A DNA stretch of 60,162 nt, taken from NCBI GenBank assembly GCA_913063045.1, contig CAJXYM010000008.1, forward strand, positions 1 to 60,162, read 5' to 3'. Numbering within the stretch: position 1 is the first letter of the stretch; each line of letters opens with the position of its first letter. This DNA comes from an uncultured Flavobacteriales bacterium (GTDB lineage: Bacteria > Bacteroidota > Bacteroidia > Flavobacteriales > BACL11). Below, one piece after another: positions 1 to 8,334 of this stretch. The notes under the pieces were generated by a model. The model saw nothing but the letters and a program-made list of their open reading frames with translations, had not been told where the DNA came from and did not search any database. A program made the translations under genes and the position numbers.

Positions 1-474
1 CACTCAGTTTCAGGACAGCATGCTGGCCCTCAGGGATTAATGGTGTTTCATGATTATAATGAAGGTTTAGCATATGCCCGTAAAATGAAAAAACCTCTTA
101 TGTTAGACTTCACAGGGCATGCATGTGTAAATTGTCGTAAAATGGAAGAACAAGTTTGGTCGGATCTTGATGTTAAAAATATATTAAGAGATGACTTAGT
201 TGTTGTCTCCTTATATGTTGATGAAAGAATTGACTTACCAGAGAATGAGCAATATATTACAACAATGGCTGGAAAAAAGAAAAAAGTTAAAACCACAGGA
301 GATAAATGGATGGTCTTTCAAGCAAATAAATATGGGACTAATTCACAACCTTATTATGTCCTGTTAGATAATAATGAAAATCAATTGAATGAAGCTGCTA
401 ATTATCAAGATTATGGGTCTGTTGATCTTTTTCAAGATTGGCTCACAAGAGGTTTAACAAAATTTAATAATTAA
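1..474 (+). CDS. DsbD-type thiol:disulfide interchange protein, C-terminal thioredoxin domain (5' partial)
   Basis: The reading frame is already open at the first base, so the true start lies upstream and only about the last 157 residues are visible. They form a thioredoxin-like domain: a core strand ending LMLDFTG, then the redox motif CVNC followed by RKME, and later a TNSQPYYVLLD strand that carries the cis-proline. This matches the periplasmic C-terminal domain of DsbD/ScsB-like reductases, which pass electrons from the cytoplasm to periplasmic disulfides or cytochrome c maturation. The membrane part is not in view, so a stand-alone thioredoxin-like protein cannot be excluded, but the open upstream frame argues for the long form. 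The next gene starts 5 bases after the stop, suggesting cotranscription. Confidence 0.8.
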   Translation, partial: HSVSGQHAGPQGLMVFHDYNEGLAYARKMKKPLMLDFTGHACVNCRKMEEQVWSDLDVKNILRDDLVVVSLYVDERIDLPENEQYITTMAGKKKKVKTTGDKWMVFQANKYGTNSQPYYVLLDNNENQLNEAANYQDYGSVDLFQDWLTRGLTKFNN

Positions 475-479
475 CAAAT

Positions 480-1589
480 ATGGCAAATAAGAAATCAGTA
501 AAAACTTCTAAAAAAATTATCACTAAAGATTCTGAAGTTTTTCTAGAAAAATATATTAATAATCCGTCTCCAACTGGATTTGAAAGTGAAGGTCAAAAGT
601 TATGGCTTGAATACATTAGTCCTTATATAGATGAGCACTTTGTAGATACTTACGGTACTGTTGTTGGTGTAATTAATCCAAAGGCAAAATATAAAGTAGT
701 AATTGAAGCTCATGCTGATGAAATTTCTTGGTTTGTTCATTATATCACTAAAGAAGGTTTCATATATTTAAGAAGAAATGGTGGCTCTGATCATCAAATT
801 GCTCCTTCAAAGAGAGTTAATATACATACTAAGAAAGGTATTGTAAAAGCAGTTTTTGGTTGGCCTGCTATACATACCCGTACTGCTGCTGATGAAAAGG
901 TTCCTAAGCTTGATAATATTTTTCTAGATTGTGGTTGTTCTGACAAAAAAGAAGTAGAATCTTTAGGGATTCATGTAGGATGTGTTGTTACATATGAAGA
1001 TGAATTCATGGTATTAAATGATAAGTATTATGTTGGTAGAGCACTTGATAATAGGGTTGGTGGTTTTATGATTGCTGAAGTCGCAAGATTATTAAAGAAA
1101 AATAATATAAAACTTCCTTTTGGTTTATATATCACTAATGCTGTTCAAGAAGAAGTTGGTTTAAGAGGTGCTCAAATGATTGTGGAAACTATTAAGCCAG
1201 ATGTTGCTATTGTAACTGATGTTTGTCACGATACTCATACTCCAATGATTAATAAAATTAAACAAGGAGATACCAAATGTGGTGATGGTCCAGTTTTATT
1301 TTATGGGCCTGCTGTTCAAAATAATTTATTGGAGTTAATTATTAACTCAGCAGAAAAAAACAATATACCATTTCAAAGAGGTGCTGCTTCAAGAGCTACA
1401 GGTACAGATACTGATGCGTTTGCTTTTTCTACTGGCGGTGTTGCTTCGGCCTTAATTTCACTTCCTTTAAGATATATGCACACTACTGTTGAAAGTGTTC
1501 ATAAGGATGATGTTAATAATGTAATTGATTTAATTTATAACCTTTTACAGGATATTAAGGATCAACATGATTTTAGGTATTTAAAATAA
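480..1589 (+). CDS. M42 family metallopeptidase (glutamyl/tetrahedral aminopeptidase type)
   Basis: A 369-residue cytosolic protein of normal M42 length, without signal peptide. The dinuclear metal site is complete: EAHADE (His and neighbouring Asp), the bridging Asp in GRALDNRVGG, the catalytic Glu pair in VQEEVGLRGA, Asp in IVTDVCHD, and the final His in RYMHTTVES. Family members form large hollow oligomers that trim peptides released by proteasome-like or Clp proteases; some were once annotated as cellulases. The gene follows the DsbD-like gene by 5 bases and converges on secA, with only 30 bases between stops and no clear hairpin there. Substrate preference cannot be read from the sequence. 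Confidence 0.9.
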   Translation: MANKKSVKTSKKIITKDSEVFLEKYINNPSPTGFESEGQKLWLEYISPYIDEHFVDTYGTVVGVINPKAKYKVVIEAHADEISWFVHYITKEGFIYLRRNGGSDHQIAPSKRVNIHTKKGIVKAVFGWPAIHTRTAADEKVPKLDNIFLDCGCSDKKEVESLGIHVGCVVTYEDEFMVLNDKYYVGRALDNRVGGFMIAEVARLLKKNNIKLPFGLYITNAVQEEVGLRGAQMIVETIKPDVAIVTDVCHDTHTPMINKIKQGDTKCGDGPVLFYGPAVQNNLLELIINSAEKNNIPFQRGAASRATGTDTDAFAFSTGGVASALISLPLRYMHTTVESVHKDDVNNVIDLIYNLLQDIKDQHDFRYLK

Positions 1590-1619
1590 GGACCAGTGTA
1601 CGTCTTTTAGATTTATAGA

Positions 1620-4600
1620 TTATCTACCATGACATTTCTTGTATTTTTTGCCACTTCCGCATGGACAAGGATCATTTCTATTAATCTTTTGCTCAACTCT
1701 TACTGGCTGAATTTTTTGAGCTGATTTCTCAGATTTGTTTTTTTCAGAAATGCTATTTTCGGGTCTACTTGTTTGAAGATTCTGATTATTACTAGCTTTT
1801 TCTTCTTGAATTTGTTGATTACTGTTGGGTAAGCCAGCTTTTAAAAGAAATGTAACAATATCTTTATTTACTTTAAATATAAGTTCTTTAAATAAATTAA
1901 AAGATTCAAACTTATAAATTAATAAAGGATCTTTTTGTTCATACACAGCATTTTGAACAGACTGCTTAAGGTCATCCATCTCGCGAAGATGTTCTTTCCA
2001 AATATCATCGATAATAGCTAGTGTTACACTTTTTTCGATTGATTCAGCAATATTTGCTCCTTTAGAATCAAATGATTCTTTAAGGTTTGTTACCACTTGG
2101 AATGTTTTTATACCATCAGTAAATGGAACAACAATATTTTTATAATTAGCAGATTGATTTTCAAAAACATCTTTAATTACTGGAAAGGTTTGTTTTGCAA
2201 TATTACTTGTCTTTAGTTTATAATTATCATAACAACTTTTGAAAGTAATATCAGTAAGTTTTTCTTGCTCTATTTCTAAGAACTCTTCTTTTGAAACAGG
2301 ACTTTCTATTGTGAGTGTTCGTATTAGAGACAGTTTATAACCCTCATAGTCTTTGTTTCCGCTTGTTTCTAGTGATATAGCCTCACAAGTATCATAAATA
2401 CTATTTGAGATGTCTAATGAGATCCTATCACCATGCAAAGCATGCCTTCTTTTTTTGTAAATAACCTCTCTTTGTTGATTCATGACATCATCATATTCAA
2501 GAAGATTTTTTCTTATTCCAAAATTATTTTCTTCAACCTTTTTCTGAGCTCTTTCAATTGACTTACTAACCATTGAATGCTGAATAACTTCACCTTCTTC
2601 TAATCCCATTCTATCCATTAGTTTAGCTATTCTCTCTGAACCAAATAATCTCATTAAATTATCTTCTAAGGATACATAGAATTGAGATGATCCAGGATCT
2701 CCTTGTCTACCTGCTCTTCCTCTAAGTTGTCTGTCTACCCTTCTAGAATCATGTCTTTCAGTTCCGATAATTGCTAAACCTCCTTTTTCTTTTACTATAT
2801 CAGAAAGTTTAATGTCAGTTCCTCTACCAGCCATATTTGTTGCAATTGTCACAACACCTTTTTGCCCAGCTTCTGCAACTATATCAGCTTCTCTCTGGTG
2901 AAGCTTAGCATTAAGAACATTATGTTTAACCCCTCTTTTTCTTAAAATAGTGCTTAAAAGCTCTGATATTTCCACTGATGTTGTTCCTACAAGTATTGCT
3001 CTTCCTTGCTCACTTAGCTTAACAATATCTTCAATAATTGCATTATATTTCTCTCTATTTGTCTTATAGACTAAATCGTTTTTATCATCTCTTTGAATTG
3101 GTCTATTAGTTGGGATTGATACTACATCTAATTTATAAATTTCCCAAAATTCTCCAGCTTCTGTTTCTGCTGTACCCGTCATTCCAGAAATTTTATTGTA
3201 CATTCTGAAATAGTTTTGTAGTGTTACTGTAGCGTAAGTTTGAGTGGCATCTTCAATTTTAACACTTTCTTTTGCTTCTATTGCTTGGTGAAGACCATCT
3301 GAATATCTTCTCCCTTCCATTATTCTACCTGTTTGCTCATCAACAATTTTTACTTTATTATCCATAACAACATATTCTACATCTATTTCAAATAGTGTGT
3401 ATGCTTTAAGTAGCTGATTAACTGTATGAATTCTTTCTCCTTTAATTGAGAAGTCTCTTAGAAGAGTGTCTTTAGCTGTTTTTTTATCAATATCACTTAT
3501 TGTAGATTTTTCAATTGTTGCAATTTCTTGACCAACATCTGGTAAAATAAAAAAATCTTTTTCCTCTATTGATGTGGTCATTAAGTTAAGACCTTTTTCT
3601 GTAAGTTCAATAGTATTAGTTTTTTCATCAATTACAAAAAACAATTCTTCATCAACTAAATGCATTTCTTTATTTTGATCTTGCATATAGAAGTTCTCAG
3701 TTTTCTGAAGCTGAGCTCTAATTCCATCCTCACTTAAAAACTTGATTAAAGCTTTGTTTTTAGGCAGTCCTCTAAAGGCTCTAAGCAAGTTAAATCCACC
3801 TTTCTCTTTATCTCCAGAAGTAAGGAGTTTTTTAGCATCAGATAGAACTGTTGTTACATATTTTTTTTGAGCATTAGCTAGGTTATGGACTTTATGTTTA
3901 AGCTCATTGTATTCATGAACATCTCCACGAGGCGTGGGACCTGATATTATTAGTGGTGTTCTGGCATCATCAATTAATACAGAATCTACTTCATCTACAA
4001 TTGAATAATGTAATTTTCTTTGGACTAAATCATCTGGTCTTTTAGCCATATTATCTCTTAGATAATCAAATCCAAATTCATTATTGGTTCCATATGTAAT
4101 ATCTGCTAAATAGGCATTGCGTCTTTCGTCTGAGTTAGGTTGGTGATTGTCAATACAGTCAATACTCAGTCCGTGAAATTGAAATAAAGGTCCCATCCAT
4201 TCACAATCTCTTTTTGCTAAATAATTATTTACGGTAACTAAATGTACACCAAGTCCAGTTAAGGCATTTAGAAACACAGGAAGCGTTGCAACTAATGTTT
4301 TCCCTTCTCCAGTCTGCATTTCGGCAATTTTCCCTTCATGTAAAACAATTCCGCCAATTAATTGAACATCATAATGAATCATATTCCATTGCATGATATT
4401 ACCCGCAGCATTCCATTCATTTTTATAAGAAGCTATTTCTCCTTTAATAGAGATAAAATCTTTTTTAGCAGCTAAATCTTTGTCAAATTCAGTAGCTATG
4501 ACATCAATTACATTGTTTTCAGTAAATCTTTTAGCAGTTTCTTTCATAACTGCAAATGCTGTAGGAAGAATCTGATTAAGAATAACTTCAATTTTCTCTA

Positions 4601-4895
4601 CTACTTCTCTTTCTAGTGCATCTATTCTTTGATAAAATATTTCTTTCTCTTCTGATACTGTATCTTTTAATTCTGCTTTTTCTTTAAGAGTTTGTATTTC
4701 TTCTCTATCATTAAGAACATAGTCATTAATTTTTTTCTTTAAAAGTATAGTTTGTTCTCTAAGTTGATCGTGAGAAAGGGATGAGATTTTAGAAGATTCT
4801 TGCTTTATTTTTTCAACTATTGGCTTAATTAGTTTTAAGTCTTTGTCATACTTCGTGCCAAAGAATTTAGTAGCAAAATCGAATATTCCAGCCAT
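1620..4895 (-). CDS. secA: Protein translocase ATPase subunit SecA
   Basis: The motor ATPase that pushes unfolded preproteins through SecYEG. At 1,091 residues it has the long form usual in Bacteroidota. Walker A is TGEGKT near residue 195; the DEAD-like box is [15 protein letters not shown] near residue 300; the second motor domain has [12 protein letters not shown] and the arginine-rich [14 protein letters not shown] segment. The last 20 residues form the SEC-C zinc motif, CPCGSG then KKCHG, preceded by a low-complexity Lys/Ser/Gln-rich linker. Compared with E. coli there are extra charged insertions in the first 120 residues and around residues 330-430. A Bacteroidota-type promoter lies just upstream at 4914-4945. 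It ends tail to tail with the M42 gene. Confidence 0.97.
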   Translation of the reverse strand: MAGIFDFATKFFGTKYDKDLKLIKPIVEKIKQESSKISSLSHDQLREQTILLKKKINDYVLNDREEIQTLKEKAELKDTVSEEKEIFYQRIDALEREVVEKIEVILNQILPTAFAVMKETAKRFTENNVIDVIATEFDKDLAAKKDFISIKGEIASYKNEWNAAGNIMQWNMIHYDVQLIGGIVLHEGKIAEMQTGEGKTLVATLPVFLNALTGLGVHLVTVNNYLAKRDCEWMGPLFQFHGLSIDCIDNHQPNSDERRNAYLADITYGTNNEFGFDYLRDNMAKRPDDLVQRKLHYSIVDEVDSVLIDDARTPLIISGPTPRGDVHEYNELKHKVHNLANAQKKYVTTVLSDAKKLLTSGDKEKGGFNLLRAFRGLPKNKALIKFLSEDGIRAQLQKTENFYMQDQNKEMHLVDEELFFVIDEKTNTIELTEKGLNLMTTSIEEKDFFILPDVGQEIATIEKSTISDIDKKTAKDTLLRDFSIKGERIHTVNQLLKAYTLFEIDVEYVVMDNKVKIVDEQTGRIMEGRRYSDGLHQAIEAKESVKIEDATQTYATVTLQNYFRMYNKISGMTGTAETEAGEFWEIYKLDVVSIPTNRPIQRDDKNDLVYKTNREKYNAIIEDIVKLSEQGRAILVGTTSVEISELLSTILRKRGVKHNVLNAKLHQREADIVAEAGQKGVVTIATNMAGRGTDIKLSDIVKEKGGLAIIGTERHDSRRVDRQLRGRAGRQGDPGSSQFYVSLEDNLMRLFGSERIAKLMDRMGLEEGEVIQHSMVSKSIERAQKKVEENNFGIRKNLLEYDDVMNQQREVIYKKRRHALHGDRISLDISNSIYDTCEAISLETSGNKDYEGYKLSLIRTLTIESPVSKEEFLEIEQEKLTDITFKSCYDNYKLKTSNIAKQTFPVIKDVFENQSANYKNIVVPFTDGIKTFQVVTNLKESFDSKGANIAESIEKSVTLAIIDDIWKEHLREMDDLKQSVQNAVYEQKDPLLIYKFESFNLFKELIFKVNKDIVTFLLKAGLPNSNQQIQEEKASNNQNLQTSRPENSISEKNKSEKSAQKIQPVRVEQKINRNDPCPCGSGKKYKKCHGR

Positions 4896-4913
4896 TGGTT
4901 TAGTTTATGTAAG

Positions 4914-4945
4914 CAAATGTAGTTTTAAATAGTATAAAAAGACAA
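4914..4945 (-). promoter_or_regulatory. Bacteroidota-type promoter for secA
   Basis: On the minus strand the -33 element TTG (4945-4943) is separated by 21 bases from TACATTTG (4921-4914), an exact match to the TAnnTTTG -7 consensus used by the primary sigma factor of Bacteroidota. It sits about 20 bases ahead of the secA start codon, implying a short leader. Confidence 0.55.
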
Positions 4946-4974
4946 GGTAATAAGTTGAAATTTATATCTTATTT

Positions 4975-5202
4975 CTAATACTCATCTTCATTAAAGAAGA
5001 AGTCGTCTTTAGTAGGGTAGTCGGGCCAAATATCCTCAATTGTTTCCCATTGCATTCCTGGTTCATCTTCAACAAGTTCTTGTAGGTTTTCTACTACTTC
5101 CATAGGTGCTCCTGATCTTATTGCGAAGTCAATTAACTCATCCTTCGTTGCAGGCCATGGGGCATCTTCTAGTTTAGATGCTAATTCTAAAGTCCAATAC
5201 AT
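4975..5202 (-). CDS. DUF2795 family small acidic protein
   Basis: A 75-residue protein starting MYWTLELASKLEDAPW. I place the start at the ATG at 5202; a longer reading from a TTG at 5220 would add six residues not seen at the start of relatives I recall. The sequence is rich in Trp, Pro and acidic residues and contains APWPATKDELIDFAIRSGAP and a terminal NEDEY. It matches a small DUF2795-type family found widely in Bacteroidota, with no established function; a nucleic-acid or protein-binding helical domain is plausible. It lies between secA and the cobalamin adenosyltransferase gene, with 79 bases before the secA start. Confidence 0.75.
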   Translation of the reverse strand: MYWTLELASKLEDAPWPATKDELIDFAIRSGAPMEVVENLQELVEDEPGMQWETIEDIWPDYPTKDDFFFNEDEY

Positions 5203-5251
5203 GAGATTATTTTTTTGCAAAAATAATTTTTTTCCTTAATTATAATGATAT

Positions 5252-5800
5252 TTATAAGTTTTTTTCCCAGTTTATTTCTTGCCCATTATTAATTTTCAGT
5301 AAATATCTCGATAATACAAACAAGAAATCTGACAATCTATTTAAATATTTTAGATTTAAATTATTACTATCTAAATCAGAATGTATGCTAACAATTCTTC
5401 GTTCAGCTCTCCTGCAAACTGTTCTGCATATATGACAAAGTGAAGCTGTTTTATCTCCAGAGGGTAGTATAAAATTACTTAACATTGGAAGCTCCTTTTC
5501 AAGTTCATCAATTACTTCTTCAAGATATTTTAAATCTTTTTCTTTTAGTATTGGTAGTTCAATATTTTTATTTTTTTGATCATAAGCAATATTACTACCC
5601 ATATCAAACAATTTATTTTGGATAATAAAAAGAGTTTTTTTAATATTATCAGGTATTTCTTGATCATGAAGATTTCCAATGTGCGCATTTAGCTCATCAA
5701 TTGACCCATAGCACTCAATTCTGTTATTATTTTTTTCTACAACTGTCCCCCCTAAAAGTTGTGTTTTGCCCTTGTCTCCATTTCTTGTATATATTTTCAT
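5252..5800 (-). CDS. Cob(I)yrinic acid/cob(I)alamin adenosyltransferase, PduO type
   Basis: Adenosylates cob(I)alamin with ATP to give adenosylcobalamin. The 182-residue protein shows the PduO-type N-terminal ATP-binding motif YTRNGDKGKTQLLGG, then SIDELNAHIG, and the C-terminal half contains CRRAERRIV and LNRLSDFLFVLSRYL, both signatures of the trimeric five-helix-bundle family. All these active-site segments are intact. No cobalamin synthesis gene is nearby, so it more likely serves salvage of imported corrinoid for B12-dependent enzymes encoded elsewhere. It starts 10 bases after the methyltransferase stop, suggesting one minus-strand transcript. Confidence 0.93.
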   Translation of the reverse strand: MKIYTRNGDKGKTQLLGGTVVEKNNNRIECYGSIDELNAHIGNLHDQEIPDNIKKTLFIIQNKLFDMGSNIAYDQKNKNIELPILKEKDLKYLEEVIDELEKELPMLSNFILPSGDKTASLCHICRTVCRRAERRIVSIHSDLDSNNLNLKYLNRLSDFLFVLSRYLLKINNGQEINWEKNL

Positions 5801-5810
5801 AATAAATTTT

Positions 5811-6590
5811 TTAGAATCTAATTATATAATTTTCTTTACTCAGTTTCTTATTTGTAAAGACTAGTCCAATAAAAAACAAATCTATACTTAATTTAACTCT
5901 TGGTGAGTCTTTGATAATCCCCCATGCTTCTTCCATTTCATCAGACCAATGAATATCATCGAATATAAGAACTGAATTATCTTTAGCATACTTTAAAATT
6001 AGTTCAAAATATTTAATTGTTGATTTTAAGTTATGATTTCCATCAACAAATGCTAAATCAACTTTTGGGATTTCTGCTAATTTTTTTTCTAATGTAATAT
6101 CAAAGTTTCCTTCAATCACTTCGATGTTTAAGTTGTCTGTAGCCAAAAAATTTTGTTGTGCAACTTTAATTGTTTCTGGACACCCTTCGAATGTATAAAT
6201 CTTTGCATTTTTATTGCCTTTTGCCAAATAACAGGTGCTGATACCTAATGATGTTCCAAGCTCAATTATAATTTCTGGTTTGAAAAAACTAACAACCCTA
6301 TAAATAAGCATTCCAAATTTTGAGTTTTTGGCAGAATTTCTAGCAATATCTTTTATTTTTCTTTTTTTAGAGTTGTTGATATTACTACCCGTCCCAAAAT
6401 CTTTAATATTTATAGTTGTATTATTTTTACTTAACTGATTACGTAATTTGATTATTTCTTTTAAATCTTGACCTTTCTTTAGAATTACATTAGTAACTAG
6501 CTTAAAAAGAAATGGAGAGTGTAAATTATATTTACTTTTAGCAATAATAAGGTAGCGCGCATATTTTAATAATAATCGAAGTAATTTCAT
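5811..6590 (-). CDS. Class I SAM-dependent O-methyltransferase-like protein
   Basis: A 259-residue cytosolic protein with a Rossmann methyltransferase core. The SAM-binding glycine loop is IIELGTSLGISTCYLA, the ribose-binding acidic residue follows in KIYTFEGCP, and the conserved LAFVDGNHN plus FDDIHWSDEM segments resemble the metal-binding region of caffeoyl-CoA or macrocin-type O-methyltransferases. The N-terminal 60-80 residues are basic and Leu-rich, a feature of a Bacteroidota group often annotated simply as methyltransferase. Substrate unknown. It lies 6 bases downstream of the DksA-like gene and 10 bases upstream of the adenosyltransferase gene. Confidence 0.8.
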   Translation of the reverse strand: MKLLRLLLKYARYLIIAKSKYNLHSPFLFKLVTNVILKKGQDLKEIIKLRNQLSKNNTTINIKDFGTGSNINNSKKRKIKDIARNSAKNSKFGMLIYRVVSFFKPEIIIELGTSLGISTCYLAKGNKNAKIYTFEGCPETIKVAQQNFLATDNLNIEVIEGNFDITLEKKLAEIPKVDLAFVDGNHNLKSTIKYFELILKYAKDNSVLIFDDIHWSDEMEEAWGIIKDSPRVKLSIDLFFIGLVFTNKKLSKENYIIRF

Positions 6591-6596
6591 TAAATT

Positions 6597-6929
6597 TTAA
6601 TTTGCACAGTTTATACATTTTTGACTATTTGGCCTAATAATTAATCTGCCGTATGGTATTTCTTTATTACATGCAATACACTTGCCAAAATTTTTATCAT
6701 TTATTCTTTTATTGACCGATTCTAATTGCTGTAACTTTTTTTTTGATTCTCTAAGAGCAGATTCAGTGACACTTTTATTATTAATTGCATCCATTCTACT
6801 TATTCTTCCTATTGAGTTTTCTGGAGCTATCGGTTTACACAATTCAGTATATTTCTTGATTTTTAAGGATGTTTCAATTATTTCCTTTTTAAGAATAGTT
6901 AAAAACTCTTTTTTTTGAGTAGGATTCAT
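6597..6929 (-). CDS. TraR/DksA-family C4 zinc-finger protein
   Basis: A 110-residue protein whose C-terminal end carries CIACNKEIPYGRL followed by KCINC, a C-x2-C-x17-C-x2-C zinc finger of the DksA/TraR type. The N-terminal part is predicted to be helical and charged, as expected for the coiled coil that enters the RNA polymerase secondary channel, but it is shorter than E. coli DksA (151 residues), and I see no clear DxxDxA tip. It could therefore be a polymerase modulator or a DksA-fold protein of another role. It is flanked by the MerR gene (4 bases) and the methyltransferase gene (6 bases). Confidence 0.75.
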   Translation of the reverse strand: MNPTQKKEFLTILKKEIIETSLKIKKYTELCKPIAPENSIGRISRMDAINNKSVTESALRESKKKLQQLESVNKRINDKNFGKCIACNKEIPYGRLIIRPNSQKCINCAN

Positions 6930-6933
6930 AATT

Positions 6934-7266
6934 CTAAAGTTCTTCCCTTAGCTCTACAAGAAATTTTCTAATTTCTTTTAAGTGATTAACAACACTTAAA
7001 TTGTCTGTAGTATCATTTTTGTTCTCTTTTAATTTTTTTCTAGCCCCCTCAATTGTAAAACCTCGTTCTTTTAATAGGTGATAGATTATTTTAAGATTCT
7101 CCAGGTCATTAGCTGTAAATAGTCTATTTCCTTTTTTATTTTTTTTAGGCTTTAAAATATCAAATTCTTTCTCCCAAAATCTTATTAAACTAACATTGAC
7201 ATTAAACTCTTTAGCAACCTCTCCAATTTTATAGAATAGTTTTTTTGGCTCGTTGTCAGATAGCAT
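6934..7266 (-). CDS. MerR-family transcriptional regulator
   Basis: A 110-residue protein with an N-terminal MerR winged helix: YKIGEVAKEFNVNVSLIRFWEKEF (residues about 11-34), then GNRLFTANDLENLKIIYHLL and the wing KERGFTIEGARKKL. The remaining 35 residues form a short charged helix; there is no effector-binding domain or metal-binding cysteines. It belongs to the short MerR group found beside M23 peptidases and alaS in Flavobacteriia. Its start codon overlaps the M23 stop by one base (TAATG), indicating translational coupling. Target genes are unknown. Confidence 0.85.
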   Translation of the reverse strand: MLSDNEPKKLFYKIGEVAKEFNVNVSLIRFWEKEFDILKPKKNKKGNRLFTANDLENLKIIYHLLKERGFTIEGARKKLKENKNDTTDNLSVVNHLKEIRKFLVELREEL

Positions 7267-8237
7267 TAGTCAAATGATTGATTATTTTGAGATGATATCT
7301 CTAGCATTTTACTGTACTCGTCGGACGAGAGGTCATTATAATAGAAGTTTACAGGATTAATTTTTTTTCCATTTTTATGTACTTCATAGTGTAGGTGTGG
7401 AGCAACTGATGTTCCTGTATTACCTACATAACCAATAACTTCTCCTCGTTTTATTACCTGCCCTTTTTTAACGGTGTATCTTGACATATGAGCATACAAT
7501 GTTTTATATCCATACCCATGATTTATTACCACATGATTACCGTATCCTTTTTTACTTCTTCTAACTTTAGCAATCACCCCATTTCCTGTTGCATAAATTT
7601 CTGTTCCTGTCTTAGCAGAAAAGTCCATTCCTGTATGTAATTTTCTAGTTTTATAAATTGGATGAATTCTATATCCATAGCCACTAGCCATTCTGCTCAG
7701 ATCTTTATTTGAAACAGGCTGAATAGCTGGAATAGAAGCAAGCATGGAAAGTTTATTTTTTGTTAAATCTATAATCTCATCAAAAGATTTTGATTGAAGA
7801 TATAGTTGTTTGGTAAGCTGGTCAAGCTTAGTTGAAGTCTCTGTTATGATCTCAGAATTAGCATACCCTTGAAGTTTTATATATCTATTTACGCCACCAA
7901 ATCCTTGCTTTCGAATTGAGTTTGGTATTGGGTCCGCTTCAAAAATTGTTCTGTAAATATTATCATCTCTTTTCTGAATATCTTCAAGAACAATTTCTAT
8001 TTGTTCCATCTTTTTATCGATTATTTCATATTGACTAACCATGTGTTCAATCTCACCTATTAATTTCTTTTCTTTAGGACTATCAAAGAATTGAAAGAAA
8101 AAAAACACCATAACTATTCCAAGTAACATGCTAGAAATAAGGAAGTACAAAACTCTCTTAGATTGGTTTAGTTTACTAAGAGTAATTCGTTTGTAGCTTA
8201 ATGTCTGAGTATCGTAATAATATTTTATTTTAGCCAT
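7266..8237 (-). CDS. M23 family metallopeptidase (membrane-anchored peptidoglycan endopeptidase)
   Basis: A 323-residue protein with one membrane span near residues 29-49, a coiled-coil-like periplasmic linker, and a C-terminal LytM/M23 domain. The zinc site is complete: HTGMD (His and Asp, near residue 200) and HLHYE near residue 285, with YAHMS between. This points to an active glycyl or D,L-type endopeptidase that cuts peptide cross-links in the cell wall, rather than an EnvC-like inactive activator. It is divergent from alaS and coupled to the MerR gene. An exact TAnnTTTG element lies upstream at 8253-8260. Confidence 0.9.
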   Translation of the reverse strand: MAKIKYYYDTQTLSYKRITLSKLNQSKRVLYFLISSMLLGIVMVFFFFQFFDSPKEKKLIGEIEHMVSQYEIIDKKMEQIEIVLEDIQKRDDNIYRTIFEADPIPNSIRKQGFGGVNRYIKLQGYANSEIITETSTKLDQLTKQLYLQSKSFDEIIDLTKNKLSMLASIPAIQPVSNKDLSRMASGYGYRIHPIYKTRKLHTGMDFSAKTGTEIYATGNGVIAKVRRSKKGYGNHVVINHGYGYKTLYAHMSRYTVKKGQVIKRGEVIGYVGNTGTSVAPHLHYEVHKNGKKINPVNFYYNDLSSDEYSKMLEISSQNNQSFD

Positions 8238-8252
8238 AAGAAATAATTAATA

Positions 8253-8260
8253 CAAATTTA
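8253..8260 (-). promoter_or_regulatory. -7 element (TAAATTTG) for the M23/MerR transcript
   Basis: Minus-strand TAAATTTG matches TAnnTTTG and sits 16 bases before the M23 start codon. I find no TTG at the usual 17-23 base distance upstream, so only half of the promoter is supported. Confidence 0.3.
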
Positions 8261-8334
8261 GTAATATTACAATAGATAATCTATTAATAGGATTTGATTT
8301 AATATCTTTAATTAATGAATAAATTAAAATCTTC

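Noticed and set aside
1590-1619. Possible terminator between the M42 gene and secA
   Set aside because: No stem with a T-run can be drawn in the 30-base gap.
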